Assembly (NCBI GenBank): GCA_016286665.1
Contig: JAEETX010000010.1
Coordinates: 1 to 51,741, forward strand
Source of the DNA: Oscillospiraceae bacterium
GTDB taxonomy: Bacteria > Bacillota > Clostridia > Oscillospirales > Oscillospiraceae
DNA: 51,741 bases
Reading direction: 5' to 3'
Below the pieces are notes generated by a model. The model saw only the letters and a program-made list of their open reading frames with translations, was not told where the DNA came from and did not search any database. A program made the position numbers and the translations under genes. Shown one piece after another: positions 8,496-16,613 of the stretch (position 1 is its first letter; the number at the start of each line of letters is the position of its first letter).

Positions 8496-9170
8496 TTACC
8501 AATCGGAATAATAAAACGCGATCCTGCCGCCGGCCCGGTCGATCAGGACGCAGCACTCTTCTCCGTGGTTGCCGAAACCGCTGCCGAACAACTGATAGCG
8601 GACGGAATCCCCTTCCCCGCCGGGCTGGCCGTGCATCCGGAACCATTCCGCATCGGGGCCGCTCCATTCCGCGGCAGCCTGGAGAGAAATGCTCCGCCGG
8701 GTGATCTCATACTCCGGGGCGGTATAGGACAGGCGGAAGACCTCTCCCCCTTGCAGGAACCGGGGCATATAGGAAAATTCGACGTCCCGGGCATCCTCCG
8801 GAACGGAAGCGGGAAAGCGGGCGCAGACCGCTTCCCTTCCGCTGATCCGGGCATATGCCCGCCGATAGTATTTCACATCCGTGGTGACCGTTGTCGCCGT
8901 CCAAACGGACAGGAGAAGCACATAGAAGACGGACAGCAGGAAGAACACGGCCGCCAGGACCGCGGTCAGCGCGGCGGCTGTGCGGGGGCCCAGGCGCCCT
9001 TTCCGGGCGGCTGCGCCGACGGCGAAGAAAACGAGGGCCGGCAGCAGGAGGACGAGGGTCCTGCCCCAGAGGGGCTGCACCGCCGTCGCCATAACGCCCG
9101 CGACCAGAAGGAAGCAGCTAAGGGCAAGACCTCCCGCGGTGAAGGGCAGCAGCCCGGCTTTTTCTTTCAT
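8496..9170 (-). CDS. membrane protein with extracytoplasmic C-terminal domain, unknown function
   Basis: The 224-residue protein has three predicted membrane spans in the first 90 residues (GGLALSCFLLVAGVMATAV, TLVLLLPALVFFAVGAA, TAALTAVLAAVFFLLSVFYVLLL) and then a soluble domain of about 130 residues with several Tyr/Phe-rich strands. The start MKEKAGLL at 9170 is chosen because membrane-like sequence begins there and GGAGG lies upstream; the longer frame upstream reads as out-of-frame shadow of the neighbour. It is the last of three small membrane-protein genes on this strand, 20 bases after the second. I recognise no family. Confidence 0.7.
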   Translation of the reverse strand: MKEKAGLLPFTAGGLALSCFLLVAGVMATAVQPLWGRTLVLLLPALVFFAVGAAARKGRLGPRTAAALTAVLAAVFFLLSVFYVLLLSVWTATTVTTDVKYYRRAYARISGREAVCARFPASVPEDARDVEFSYMPRFLQGGEVFRLSYTAPEYEITRRSISLQAAAEWSGPDAEWFRMHGQPGGEGDSVRYQLFGSGFGNHGEECCVLIDRAGGRIAFYYSDW

Positions 9171-9190
9171 TCTCCGAGCCTCCCGCCGGT

Positions 9191-9634
9191 TCACCACAGG
9201 CGCAGGCCGGTCCACCGGATGGGCTCCGGGTCCGGGCTCCCCAGCCGCCCGATCTGCATCTCCGAGGTGCCTAAAAACAGATATTTCGTCCGGACACATA
9301 TGCTGGATTCGTCCATCTGCGTCACGGTGACGCAGACTGGGAAGACCGGGAGCCCGAGGGACCAAAGGCCATTGTTGAAGCCGATGATCCGCGCCTCCTC
9401 CTCCGCAGAGATCTGCGGCCGGTATTCCTCCGGGCAGCGGAAGAAGGGCCTGTGGGCGACTGCGCCGATCGCCGCCAGCTCCAGCGTAAGGCAGAGGACA
9501 AAGACGAGCTTCGCCGCCTTTTTCTTTTTCGTCGCCAGCCGGACGATCAGAGGGACCGGCGAAGCGATCACAGCCGCGCAGGCAAACTGCGCCAGCCAGT
9601 GCAGAGCCACCCCCAGCAGATAGACAAAGAACAA
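9191..9634 (-). CDS. small membrane protein, TTG start, unknown function
   Basis: The 147-residue protein has two hydrophobic spans (FVYLLGVALHWLAQFACAAVIA and LVFVLCLTLELAAIGAVA) separated by a basic KKKKAAK loop, then a soluble C-terminal domain. A TTG start at 9634 is inferred because AAGGGAGG lies seven bases upstream and the hydrophobic segment begins at once; no ATG fits. It sits between two other small membrane-protein genes (40-base and 20-base gaps) in an apparent operon. No family recognised. Confidence 0.65.
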   Translation of the reverse strand: MFFVYLLGVALHWLAQFACAAVIASPVPLIVRLATKKKKAAKLVFVLCLTLELAAIGAVAHRPFFRCPEEYRPQISAEEEARIIGFNNGLWSLGLPVFPVCVTVTQMDESSICVRTKYLFLGTSEMQIGRLGSPDPEPIRWTGLRLW

Positions 9635-9674
9635 TTGTGCGCCTCCCTTCTCTCGGGACAGATTCCATACACAT

Positions 9675-10109
9675 CTACCAATTGCTGCTGCGGGCGGCAT
9701 AGTCAAGCATCCACAGGATCCACGCATAATTCGCCAGCCCCAGGGAGGGGATGAGGGACAGCGTCAGAAGGATATGGCGTCGCCGCCCATGTCTCCGCGG
9801 CAGCCGGCGGGCGAGGCAGAGGGCAAGATTCCCGATTCCCGGCAGGAAGCTGAGGGCTGGCAGGAGCAGGATGCGCCACCGACGCGCCAGCAGATACGCC
9901 GGCGACACGTCGGGATAGGCGCATAAAAGGAGGAAGCCCAGCGGCGGCAGGAGCGCCGACGCCAGATAGCAGAAGCGCTTTCCCCCGCTGAGCGCCCGCC
10001 AGCCGTCCGCCGCCGCGTCTGCATCCTCCGTTCCTCCCAGCAGCAGCATCACATACACGATGAAAAACGCCGCCCCCGGGAACGTCAGGCTGAACAGCAG
10101 CTCCAGCAT
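9675..10109 (-). CDS. small polytopic membrane protein, unknown function
   Basis: The 144-residue protein has about four hydrophobic segments (ELLFSLTFPGAAFFIVYVMLLL, FCYLASALLPPLGFLLLCAY, ILLLPALSFLPGIGNLALCLA, LLTLSLIPSLGLANYAWILWML) with a basic RRLPRRHGRRRH loop. The start at 10109 is supported by a near-perfect Shine-Dalgarno GGAGGTGATCC directly upstream. It is the first gene of the three-gene minus-strand set ending at 8496. Upstream lies a long repeat-rich region with no clear promoter. Function unknown. Confidence 0.7.
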   Translation of the reverse strand: MLELLFSLTFPGAAFFIVYVMLLLGGTEDADAAADGWRALSGGKRFCYLASALLPPLGFLLLCAYPDVSPAYLLARRWRILLLPALSFLPGIGNLALCLARRLPRRHGRRRHILLTLSLIPSLGLANYAWILWMLDYAARSSNW

Positions 10110-10856
10110 AGGATCACCTCCGAATGGGGGGCAGTATGACAGGGATTTGTTATGTGGCCGCGGAGCAGCATCGCTTCTCCCGTCCCCCGTCCCCGCCGCG
10201 CGGGCTGCCGTCCCCCGCAAGGCGGCTGATGAATGAGTAAAAACGTCCGCTGCGGCGGGGACGGGGGACGTTGGACTTTTCGCCTGCGGGCGGGACGAGA
10301 ACAGGACGGGGGCGTTTCGCCTGCGGGCGACCCCCTTTCTGACCGCGCAGAAAGGGGGGAAAGACGCGCCGGGGGACCATTCCATAAAGGTCCCCCGGAC
10401 CCCTCCTCACGGCCAAAGGGGCTCCGCCCCTTATGGAATCCCTTACGAGAGTTTACGCGGGACGTAAGGACGGGAGACGTGGGACGGGGGGTCCCTCATC
10501 AGTCGCTTCGCGCCAGCTTCCCCCAGGGAAAGCTAGATCGTTGTCGTTTCCCTGTCCCGTTGATTCGTTATGTTTCCCCCGTCCTTCGTCCTTCGCTAGG
10601 GATTCCATAAGGGGCGGAGCCCCTTTGGCAGGCGGGGAGGGATTCTTAAGGGGACCGCCCCTGCATAGGTCCCCTTAAGCGCATTTCTTTGGGTACTTTC
10701 TTTGTGCGAGGCAAAGAAAGTACCCCGCCGGAGGCGACGGGACAGGCCGGCGACTCGCAGAGACGATCGGCGAATCCGCAAAGACCTGGTCAATCGTCCG
10801 CTGCGGCGGGGACGGCTGACGGATGAGGGCCACCCGCGCACACCACCGCCGGAGCT
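10110..10856. repeat. gene-free mosaic of hairpin and inverted repeats
   Basis: No convincing gene is found in these 747 bases. A perfect 32-base inverted repeat (10412-10443 and 10598-10629) brackets a 154-base core. A 21-base sequence is directly repeated at 10244-10264 and 10795-10815. Further long hairpins lie at about 10648-10680 (stem around AGGTCCCC) and 10691-10727 (GGGTACTTTCTTTG with its complement). A segment at about 10485-10545 (CCTCATCAGTCGCT core) recurs inverted in the phage module at about 42470-42525. The region resembles accumulated short palindromic elements. Confidence 0.8.
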
Positions 10857-11093
10857 TCATGACGCTTCTTCCTCCGTTTCCGCCGCCGGACGGAATTCCA
10901 GCAGGTCCCCCGGCTGGCAGTCCAGGGCGGTGCAGAGCTTCGCCAGGGTGCTCACCCGCACGGCTTTGGCCTTGCCTGTCTTGAGGACGGACATGTTCGC
11001 CACGGTGATGCCCACCTTTTCCGCCAGCTCCGTCAGGCTCATCTTCCGCCGGGCCAGCATCACATCGATGTTGAAAACGATCTCGCCTTCCAT
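10857..11093 (-). CDS. XRE-family (Cro/C1-type) transcriptional regulator
   Basis: A 78-residue single-domain DNA-binding protein. The helix-turn-helix is visible as KMSLTELAEKVGITVANMSVLKTGKAKAVRVSTLAKLCTALDCQPGDLLEF, a typical YozG-like XRE domain. It lies 13 bases after the DUF2975 membrane gene on the same strand. Such pairs of a DUF2975 protein and a small XRE regulator are frequent in Firmicutes, where the regulator probably controls its own operon. A palindrome beside the shared promoter (11657-11673) is a candidate operator. Confidence 0.92.
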   Translation of the reverse strand: MEGEIVFNIDVMLARRKMSLTELAEKVGITVANMSVLKTGKAKAVRVSTLAKLCTALDCQPGDLLEFRPAAETEEEAS

Positions 11094-11106
11094 ACCGCCG
11101 CCCCCC

Positions 11107-11586
11107 TCAGATCGTCAGATCGCTCTCTTCCTGGAGCAGCGCCGCCTTGCGCACCAGGTGAGAGAGGGCCGCCGCGGCCACCGCCACCGCCGCTCCGGCA
11201 AAAACCACCAGCAGGCTCAGCAGCACCACGCCGGGGTGGCTCATGTTGAGGAAGAGCAGCGCCAGGTTCCCCAGAAAGAAATAGGCCGCATCCAAGGCCG
11301 CCAGCAGAGAAACGGTCCGCAGGAAACGGGCGTTTTCCATGGAAAAAGAACGGTCCCGCCCGATATTCCCGGCGATCCGCCAGCCCAGCGCCAGCGCGGC
11401 ATAGCAGGGAATGCCGGAGACCCAGATGAAAATGAGCCAGGGCCAGAACCGGTCGGAAAACTCGGGATACATCGACCGCAGGGAGAGCCCGTAGCCGGGG
11501 ATGACCCCCAGATACACCGCCAGACCGCAGAATCCCAACCCCAGCACCACCAGCTTCAGCCATTTGGCAAGCGCTTTCTGTTCCAT
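11107..11586 (-). CDS. DUF2975 membrane protein
   Basis: The 159-residue protein has four predicted membrane spans (LKLVVLGLGFCGLAVYLGVI, WPWLIFIWVSGIPCYAALALGW, TVSLLAALDAAYFFLGNLALLFL, VVLLSLLVVFAGAAVAVAAAALSHLV). The arrangement, the GRDRSFSMENARFLR loop before the third span and the following XRE gene match the DUF2975 family, of unknown function. A GGAGGT lies 11 bases before the ATG and a strong promoter lies further up. The membrane protein is possibly a sensor or stress protein controlled by its partner regulator; this is inference. Confidence 0.85.
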   Translation of the reverse strand: MEQKALAKWLKLVVLGLGFCGLAVYLGVIPGYGLSLRSMYPEFSDRFWPWLIFIWVSGIPCYAALALGWRIAGNIGRDRSFSMENARFLRTVSLLAALDAAYFFLGNLALLFLNMSHPGVVLLSLLVVFAGAAVAVAAAALSHLVRKAALLQEESDLTI

Positions 11587-11620
11587 GCTTCAAGCGCACC
11601 TCCTTGTCCAAGCTGGCCCC

Positions 11621-11649
11621 AGCATAGCAGGATACTTCTCGTTTGTCAA
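11621..11649 (-). promoter_or_regulatory. strong promoter of the DUF2975-XRE operon
   Basis: On the minus strand a perfect TTGACA (11644-11649) is followed after 17 bases by TATGCT (11621-11626). The DUF2975 start codon is at 11586, leaving a leader of about 28 bases. Confidence 0.85.
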
Positions 11650-11656
11650 TGATAAT

Positions 11657-11673
11657 TTATCGTAATTCGATAA
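11657..11673. promoter_or_regulatory. candidate operator palindrome
   Basis: TTATCG-N5-CGATAA lies eight bases upstream of the -35 box of the DUF2975-XRE promoter. Its placement and symmetry suit a dimeric XRE regulator, so it is proposed as the autoregulatory site of the 78-residue protein. Confidence 0.45.
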
Positions 11674-11688
11674 CATTTTTCTGTGAAA

Positions 11689-11717
11689 GGAGGTCCCGGC
11701 AAAATGCCGGGACCTCC
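11689..11717 (-). terminator. intrinsic terminator of ypeB
   Basis: A perfect 12-base-pair stem (GGAGGTCCCGGC and its complement) closes an AAAAT/ATTTT loop, seven bases past the ypeB stop. The T tract that follows on the minus strand is short (TTTCACAG). Confidence 0.7.
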
Positions 11718-11724
11718 CTGGGCT

Positions 11725-13056
11725 TTACAGCACCAGCGTGCCGTTTTCGTCCTCCAGCAGGAGGAGGAGCTTCACTTCCTCGCCGGTGGAGGCGTCGGCA
11801 TAGACGATGACGTGCTTTCCCTCTCCGTCCTCGCATTTGAACTCCCAGCAGAGCCGTTCCTCCTTCCCCTCCGTGGGGATGAGGGCCAGGCCCTCGGAGA
11901 GGATGCGCAGGCCGGGCCCCACCGCCCCGCGGGCCGCCGAAGCGTCGACGACCGCCGGAAAGGCGCGCTGCCGGTGGTTCATGAGCCAGCCCGTCGCTTC
12001 GAAGCCGATCACCCTGCCGTCGGAGAGGTCCAGCCGCAGCTTGACAAGGTCCGGGTAGCACACCACCCCCGCCTGCAAGCCGTGGAAGCAGAACAGGATG
12101 CTCCCTTCCTCCTTCGTCCAATAGCTCTCCGTGAGGTCCTCATAGCCCTTTTCCGCCAGGAACGCCCGAGCCTTGACCAGGGCTTCCGCCGGCTCCAGCT
12201 GCCCGTCCCAGCCCCCGACGGCGTCCACCATGTCCGCCACCAGGCCGCCCCGGCGGGTGACGCGGAGGGTCACATCCCCGGCAGTGAGCAGCCAGCAGGG
12301 CAGGGCGCCCTCGCTTTTGCCCAGGACCGTGAAATCCTCCGGCTCCAGGCCGGTGAACTTCGCCGCCGCCTCCGCCGCAGCCGCCTCGGACGCCGGCTCC
12401 AGCCCCTCCAGCATCCGGGCGGGAAGATTTTCGGCGCTCTCGGAATAGGGCCCGTCATAAATGAGGGTGGGCAGCTCCGGAAATTCGTCCTCCGTCTCCA
12501 GCATCCGATCCCCCAGCAGCGTCTCCCCCGCGGAAAGCGCCCGCTCCGCCGCCGCCAGCCGCCCCAGGCGCAGGCCGCCCCCCTCCAGCTCCGCCTGGAG
12601 CTCCAGCAGCCGTTCCTTCAGGCGGGAAGCCGTCTCCCCCAGCTGCGCAAGGTTCCCCCGCTCCCCGTCGCTGAGCTTCCCCCGGTATGCCCGGCGGCTC
12701 ATGGCCAGGGCATAGTCCCCCAGCTTCCCCAGATAGGCGGCGGTGTCCTCCAGCAGCCAGTCGGAGAAGGGCAGCTGCCCCAGGCTCTGCTGGGCGTCCT
12801 CCGCCCGGCTCCACACCTCCGCGGCCGCCTGACCCACGAGGGCCGGAGAGGAACTGAAGCGCAGCTTTTTCAGGGCCGTGTCGATCTGGGTCAGGTCGGA
12901 AGAAAGGGAGGCGAAGGCCCGCTCCCAGCTCCCCTCGATATAGTTTTTCATCGCCGCCTTCTCCCGTTCGCTGCGCCAGAGGAAGCCCCCCAGCACCAGC
13001 ACGGCCGCCAGGGCATAGGAGATCAGGCGGATGCGCGTTTTTCGTGACAGCATCAT
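11725..13056 (-). CDS. ypeB: germination protein YpeB
   Basis: YpeB is a spore inner-membrane protein that partners and stabilises the cortex-lytic enzyme SleB during germination. The about 443-residue product has an N-terminal anchor (ISYALAAVLVLGGFLWRSE), the typical N-terminal stretch KNYIEGSWERAFASLSSDLTQIDTALKKLRFSSSP, a helical middle and C-terminal PepSY-type repeats (AEALVKARAFLAEKGYEDLTESYW, KLRLDLSDGRVIGFEATGWLMNHR). The start is taken as the first of two adjacent ATGs at 13056; a GTG at 13065 would overlap the GGGGTGA binding site. sleB, usually the neighbour upstream, is absent: a large permease and a toxin-antitoxin locus lie there instead. Expression in the forespore is expected, but no forespore promoter was recognised. 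Confidence 0.92.
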   Translation of the reverse strand: MMLSRKTRIRLISYALAAVLVLGGFLWRSEREKAAMKNYIEGSWERAFASLSSDLTQIDTALKKLRFSSSPALVGQAAAEVWSRAEDAQQSLGQLPFSDWLLEDTAAYLGKLGDYALAMSRRAYRGKLSDGERGNLAQLGETASRLKERLLELQAELEGGGLRLGRLAAAERALSAGETLLGDRMLETEDEFPELPTLIYDGPYSESAENLPARMLEGLEPASEAAAAEAAAKFTGLEPEDFTVLGKSEGALPCWLLTAGDVTLRVTRRGGLVADMVDAVGGWDGQLEPAEALVKARAFLAEKGYEDLTESYWTKEEGSILFCFHGLQAGVVCYPDLVKLRLDLSDGRVIGFEATGWLMNHRQRAFPAVVDASAARGAVGPGLRILSEGLALIPTEGKEERLCWEFKCEDGEGKHVIVYADASTGEEVKLLLLLEDENGTLVL

Positions 13057-13064
13057 AAAAATCA

Positions 13065-13092
13065 CCCCGTGCCGCTAGTTTTCGGCACGGGG
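13065..13092 (-). terminator. hairpin between permease and ypeB, overlapping the ypeB ribosome binding site
   Basis: A perfect 10-base-pair stem (CCCCGTGCCG with its complement, eight-base loop) is followed on the minus strand by TGATTTTT. It can end permease transcription. The 3' arm of the stem contains the GGGG of the ypeB Shine-Dalgarno, so the same hairpin could also mask ypeB initiation. Confidence 0.65.
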
Positions 13093-13135
13093 CGAAATGC
13101 ATACCCGGGGATTTTTGTCAATGGTTCAAAAAATC

Positions 13136-16100
13136 TTATTCCTTCACCTGCAATAATCGCATGGGGCTTTTTCGCAGGATCGACGCGGAGACGGCGGCGG
13201 AGGCGGCCACGCAGAGGGCGAAGTGGGCCGCCGCGTACGCCAGCGGCACGGCGATCACCCCCAGGAAGCCCGAGCCGTTCACCGCAAAGAGGGCCAGCAG
13301 GGCCAGGACCAATCCGGCGAGACACAGGGCCGCCTGCTCCAGCGTCAGCCGCCGGACCGTCAGCTTCTTCGACCAGCCCAAAGCCCGCAGCACCGCCGCC
13401 TCCTTCTGCTCCTGGAGGATCATCAGGCCGGGCAGCAGGGTGCCCAAAACCAGGGCCGCCGCCACGGTGAGGGGGTACAGCGTTTGAATGAGCCGGTACA
13501 CCCGATAGATGCGGTCCGCGTCGGAAGTGTCCATGCGGAACACCGGGGGCTTTTTCGCTGTGTACTGGATTTCTGCGGCCATCTGCCGGACCTTATCCGC
13601 GTCCCGATAATCGTTCAGCGTAAAGGTTGCGCTGTCCAGATAGAGGTTCGTTCCAAAGAAGCTGTAACTGCCGAAAGCGGAAACCGGGGCATAGACTGTT
13701 GTCGGATACTCCTGTGTCGTTTCTACCCGTCCGATGACAGTATAGAAAGGCCGGTACTGATCCCGCAGGGCGATCCCCTCTTCCCACGTGGACAGAGCGG
13801 CGCTGTGACCGTATGCCAGATACTGGATACAGCCGTATTCGTTGACGCGCACCTTGTCCCCAAGCCCGATTCCCAACTTCTCCATGATCGGGGCGGGCAG
13901 GATGCATACCTTGCCCTTTTCCTCCATGGCAGATTCTTCGTCCCAGCCTTCCAGCCAGGTAATGGGGTCAGAAATCGTGCTACCCAATTGGTTTGTGAAG
14001 GTGACTTGAGCAACGTCCAACTCCAGCTCCGCTTCCTCAAAGCAGGTTTTGTAAACCGGCTCCCGCACCAGCCCGCTTTTCATCAGTCTTTCTGCCCGAT
14101 AGAGGGAAAGACCGTCGTAGAAACCGACATCTACTTGGACGTTCTTCATCATCTCGGCATAGCGGCTGCGCATCATCGTCAGCTGTCCCACGGCTCCCAC
14201 CAGCAGGGCCGCCAACAGGAGAGTAAGCACGGTTTTCAGCCCTGCCCGGCGGATATGCCGTAGGACATAGCGCCGCAGGAAACCCTTGATGGGCCTTCCC
14301 ATGGCGGTGACGGGGACCGCCAGCACTGCGGTCGCCCGAACCATGTCCTCCATGTCGATCTCCGCTGAAAGCTGTTCGGCTTGCTTTGCCTTCCGCCGGT
14401 TACTATCTTGGAGCAGTAACAAGGGGCTGCGCTTGCCCAGTGCCCGGAGATAGGCCCCGGCCATGAGAACGGTCACCGCCAAAAGGCAAACGGCCCCCAG
14501 AAGATAGACGCCGGCGTGGGCGGCGGGCATGGCTTCCAGTCCCGCTTCAGCAAACTCCGCCGCGCTCTGTCGCACCGCCGCGCCGCTGCGCAGACAGGCA
14601 AGCAGCAGACCCAGCAGGGCAGAACAGTCTGCCAGGACAAGCAGGGGCAGGAGCAGGGCTTTCGCCGCGTCTTTTCGTGGCGTCCCCAACGCCCGGAGAA
14701 TGGCGTATTCCTTCCGCCGCCGGTACAGGAACAGGTAGAGGGTCAGCCCCACCGCCAGCAGGGAGGCCACGGTGAAAATGAGCAGCTTTATCATCGTCAG
14801 CCTGCGGGTCTGGGCCATCTTCTCCGCCAAGATGGGCCAGTTGGCGTCGTTCCAGGCATATTTAAGCCCAAGTTTCTCCACTATCGGCAAGCATTCTTCC
14901 GTGAAAGCAGCAAGATTGTCTGCGTCCCGGACAATGAAGCTCACCTCTGCCGGACGGAACCGGTGATGTTCGGTATCGCAACTGACCGGCAGGAAGGCGG
15001 CAGGCACAAAGATTGCGTTAGCAGAATAGGCCCAGAATAGATCCTGCTCCTGCAGGGAGCCGGTGGAATAGAAAGAATGATGCTCCTGTTCCTGCCATCG
15101 GCTATCCCCCGTGTCCTGCCAGGTACCAACAATGGTAAAGGCATGTTCTTCCCACTGCGTGGCATAGCGACCCAGCGTGACCGCCACAGCCCCCAATGGC
15201 TGAAACTGTTCCATGAGGTGGTTTCCCAGCTTCAACGTGATCGTATCGCCCAAACGCAGACCGTTCTCGCTCAAGAACCGATCACTCACCACGCAGACCG
15301 CCGTTCCCTCGTCTGTCGGAGAGAGTAACCGACCCTGCGCTGCTGTGAGCTGTTTACGGGCAGCCCGGCGAATTGACGCCATATCATTGGTATATATCAC
15401 ATCGAAGGTACGGATATCGTCATTCGTTACCTGAATGAGTTGACGGAGCGGCGCGAACTCCTCACTTTCCAGGTAGTTTTCCGACAGATCGGTGATATCC
15501 GTCCAATAGGGCCACCAACCCTTTCGGCTGTCGTCGCCAAGCAAGAAACCGAAGGTGCTTGAATCAGGCGCTTCATATCTGGGCGCTCGGACCACAAACA
15601 CGTATCGTCTTCCTGCCTTTATGTCTTTTACCTGTTCTTTTGTGATGTCGTAGTCCAGACAATCAATAGCATCGCCCGCCAGTCCGCCCAAATACACCCG
15701 CGTGCCGGTACCCAGCGCGTTTTCCGGCAAGGTGTTGACAATCAGCCGGGCTTTTCCGCCCAAGGTTTTGAACTGCTCATCCAAGGTTTTCCGATCTCCG
15801 GCCAGGACATTCACATCATCCAAGATATATCGCCAGGCGCTGTCATATTTGTACATATCAATGAGCGCGCCTTGATTGATGTTCGTCACTGTAGCCTCGA
15901 TCACAAGTCGGTCCATATAACCGTAATCGGCGTAGGCTCCGTCAATCCTGAAATAATCCTCTGAGACTCCGGCGGTCATGTAACGGCGGTCCACGGCGTC
16001 GATATAAGGCAGGGTCGCCAGTGTTTCCAAATCCGAAGCGCTCAGAGCTTCGTGATGGGTGCTTTCATAGCTGCAATCTTCCCGGTAGGTTTCCCCGGGA

Positions 16101-16612
16101 TTCGTGGGGTCGGAAAGCAGGAAGGTGCTTCTGGTTCCATCCCAAGGGCTTCGGACCTGGCTGCGCTCCACGGTCAGTACGCCCTCCACCTGTTCCTCAG
16201 CTTGCTTGATCGCCTCCGTCTGCATGGCGTAGGAAGAAAGATTGTCCAACAGCAGAAAACAGGCCACCGCCAGCAGGAGGACGGTCAAAGCCGTCTTTAC
16301 CGGGCTGCGCAGCAGGGTCCGGAACCAGAGCTTCATGGGCGGGGCTCCCGTGGGCCGCTCCTTTCGGATATATTTCACCCGCATCAATGTGACCACGCCT
16401 TTCTTTTCCCGATATACCAGCAGCCAGCCGGGCTCCACCCGGCAGGCGCGGGCCTCCGCGTTCTTCAGGGGGCCGTCCCGGCTGCTCAGGGGCAGAGGCG
16501 CGCCCCGGCGCAGCAGCTCCAGCAGGCTTCGGAGCTTTTCCGGGTCGCAGCCGCGCGAAACCCCCCTTCGGAAATCCCGCTTGAACAGGGCCGTATAACG
16601 AAGCTTGGGCAT
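13136..16612 (-). CDS. FtsX/MacB-type ABC permease, reading frame fused to a degenerate YafQ-like toxin
   Basis: One uninterrupted 1158-residue frame. Residues 1-80 match a YafQ/RelE-type toxin; residues 93-1158 (MKLWFRTLLRSPVKTALTVLLLAVACFLLL onward) form a large export permease: one membrane span, an extracytoplasmic domain of about 430 residues, three spans with the cytoplasmic FtsX motif YRRRKEYAILRALGTPRKDA, a further span (LKTVLTLLLAALLVGAVG), a second extracytoplasmic domain and three C-terminal spans. The permease probably starts at its own ATG at 16336, which has GGGAG eight bases upstream (1066 residues). Such permeases need an ATP-binding partner; none is encoded nearby. Much of the interior (roughly 13500-16300) looks less G+C-rich than its surroundings, suggesting transfer. 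Substrate unknown. Confidence 0.85.
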   Translation of the reverse strand: MPKLRYTALFKRDFRRGVSRGCDPEKLRSLLELLRRGAPLPLSSRDGPLKNAEARACRVEPGWLLVYREKKGVVTLMRVKYIRKERPTGAPPMKLWFRTLLRSPVKTALTVLLLAVACFLLLDNLSSYAMQTEAIKQAEEQVEGVLTVERSQVRSPWDGTRSTFLLSDPTNPGETYREDCSYESTHHEALSASDLETLATLPYIDAVDRRYMTAGVSEDYFRIDGAYADYGYMDRLVIEATVTNINQGALIDMYKYDSAWRYILDDVNVLAGDRKTLDEQFKTLGGKARLIVNTLPENALGTGTRVYLGGLAGDAIDCLDYDITKEQVKDIKAGRRYVFVVRAPRYEAPDSSTFGFLLGDDSRKGWWPYWTDITDLSENYLESEEFAPLRQLIQVTNDDIRTFDVIYTNDMASIRRAARKQLTAAQGRLLSPTDEGTAVCVVSDRFLSENGLRLGDTITLKLGNHLMEQFQPLGAVAVTLGRYATQWEEHAFTIVGTWQDTGDSRWQEQEHHSFYSTGSLQEQDLFWAYSANAIFVPAAFLPVSCDTEHHRFRPAEVSFIVRDADNLAAFTEECLPIVEKLGLKYAWNDANWPILAEKMAQTRRLTMIKLLIFTVASLLAVGLTLYLFLYRRRKEYAILRALGTPRKDAAKALLLPLLVLADCSALLGLLLACLRSGAAVRQSAAEFAEAGLEAMPAAHAGVYLLGAVCLLAVTVLMAGAYLRALGKRSPLLLLQDSNRRKAKQAEQLSAEIDMEDMVRATAVLAVPVTAMGRPIKGFLRRYVLRHIRRAGLKTVLTLLLAALLVGAVGQLTMMRSRYAEMMKNVQVDVGFYDGLSLYRAERLMKSGLVREPVYKTCFEEAELELDVAQVTFTNQLGSTISDPITWLEGWDEESAMEEKGKVCILPAPIMEKLGIGLGDKVRVNEYGCIQYLAYGHSAALSTWEEGIALRDQYRPFYTVIGRVETTQEYPTTVYAPVSAFGSYSFFGTNLYLDSATFTLNDYRDADKVRQMAAEIQYTAKKPPVFRMDTSDADRIYRVYRLIQTLYPLTVAAALVLGTLLPGLMILQEQKEAAVLRALGWSKKLTVRRLTLEQAALCLAGLVLALLALFAVNGSGFLGVIAVPLAYAAAHFALCVAASAAVSASILRKSPMRLLQVKE
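16337..16612 (-). pseudogene. YafQ/RelE-type mRNA-interferase toxin remnant, no stop codon
   Basis: The segment begins with MPKLRYTALFKRDFRRGV and follows the YafQ outline (KLRSLLELLRRGAPLPL, then DGPLKNAEARACRVEPGWLLVY). It directly follows the RelB/DinJ antitoxin gene (one-base gap), as in dinJ-yafQ operons. Compared with E. coli YafQ, the expected active-site residues are gone: the His of DHPL is Gly, the His before EPDW is Arg, the Asp of PDW is Gly, and the C-terminal THxxLF segment with its His is missing. Instead of a stop the frame runs on into the permease. It is therefore probably inactive as an RNase; binding to the antitoxin might persist. Confidence 0.75.
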
Positions 16613-16613
16613 C

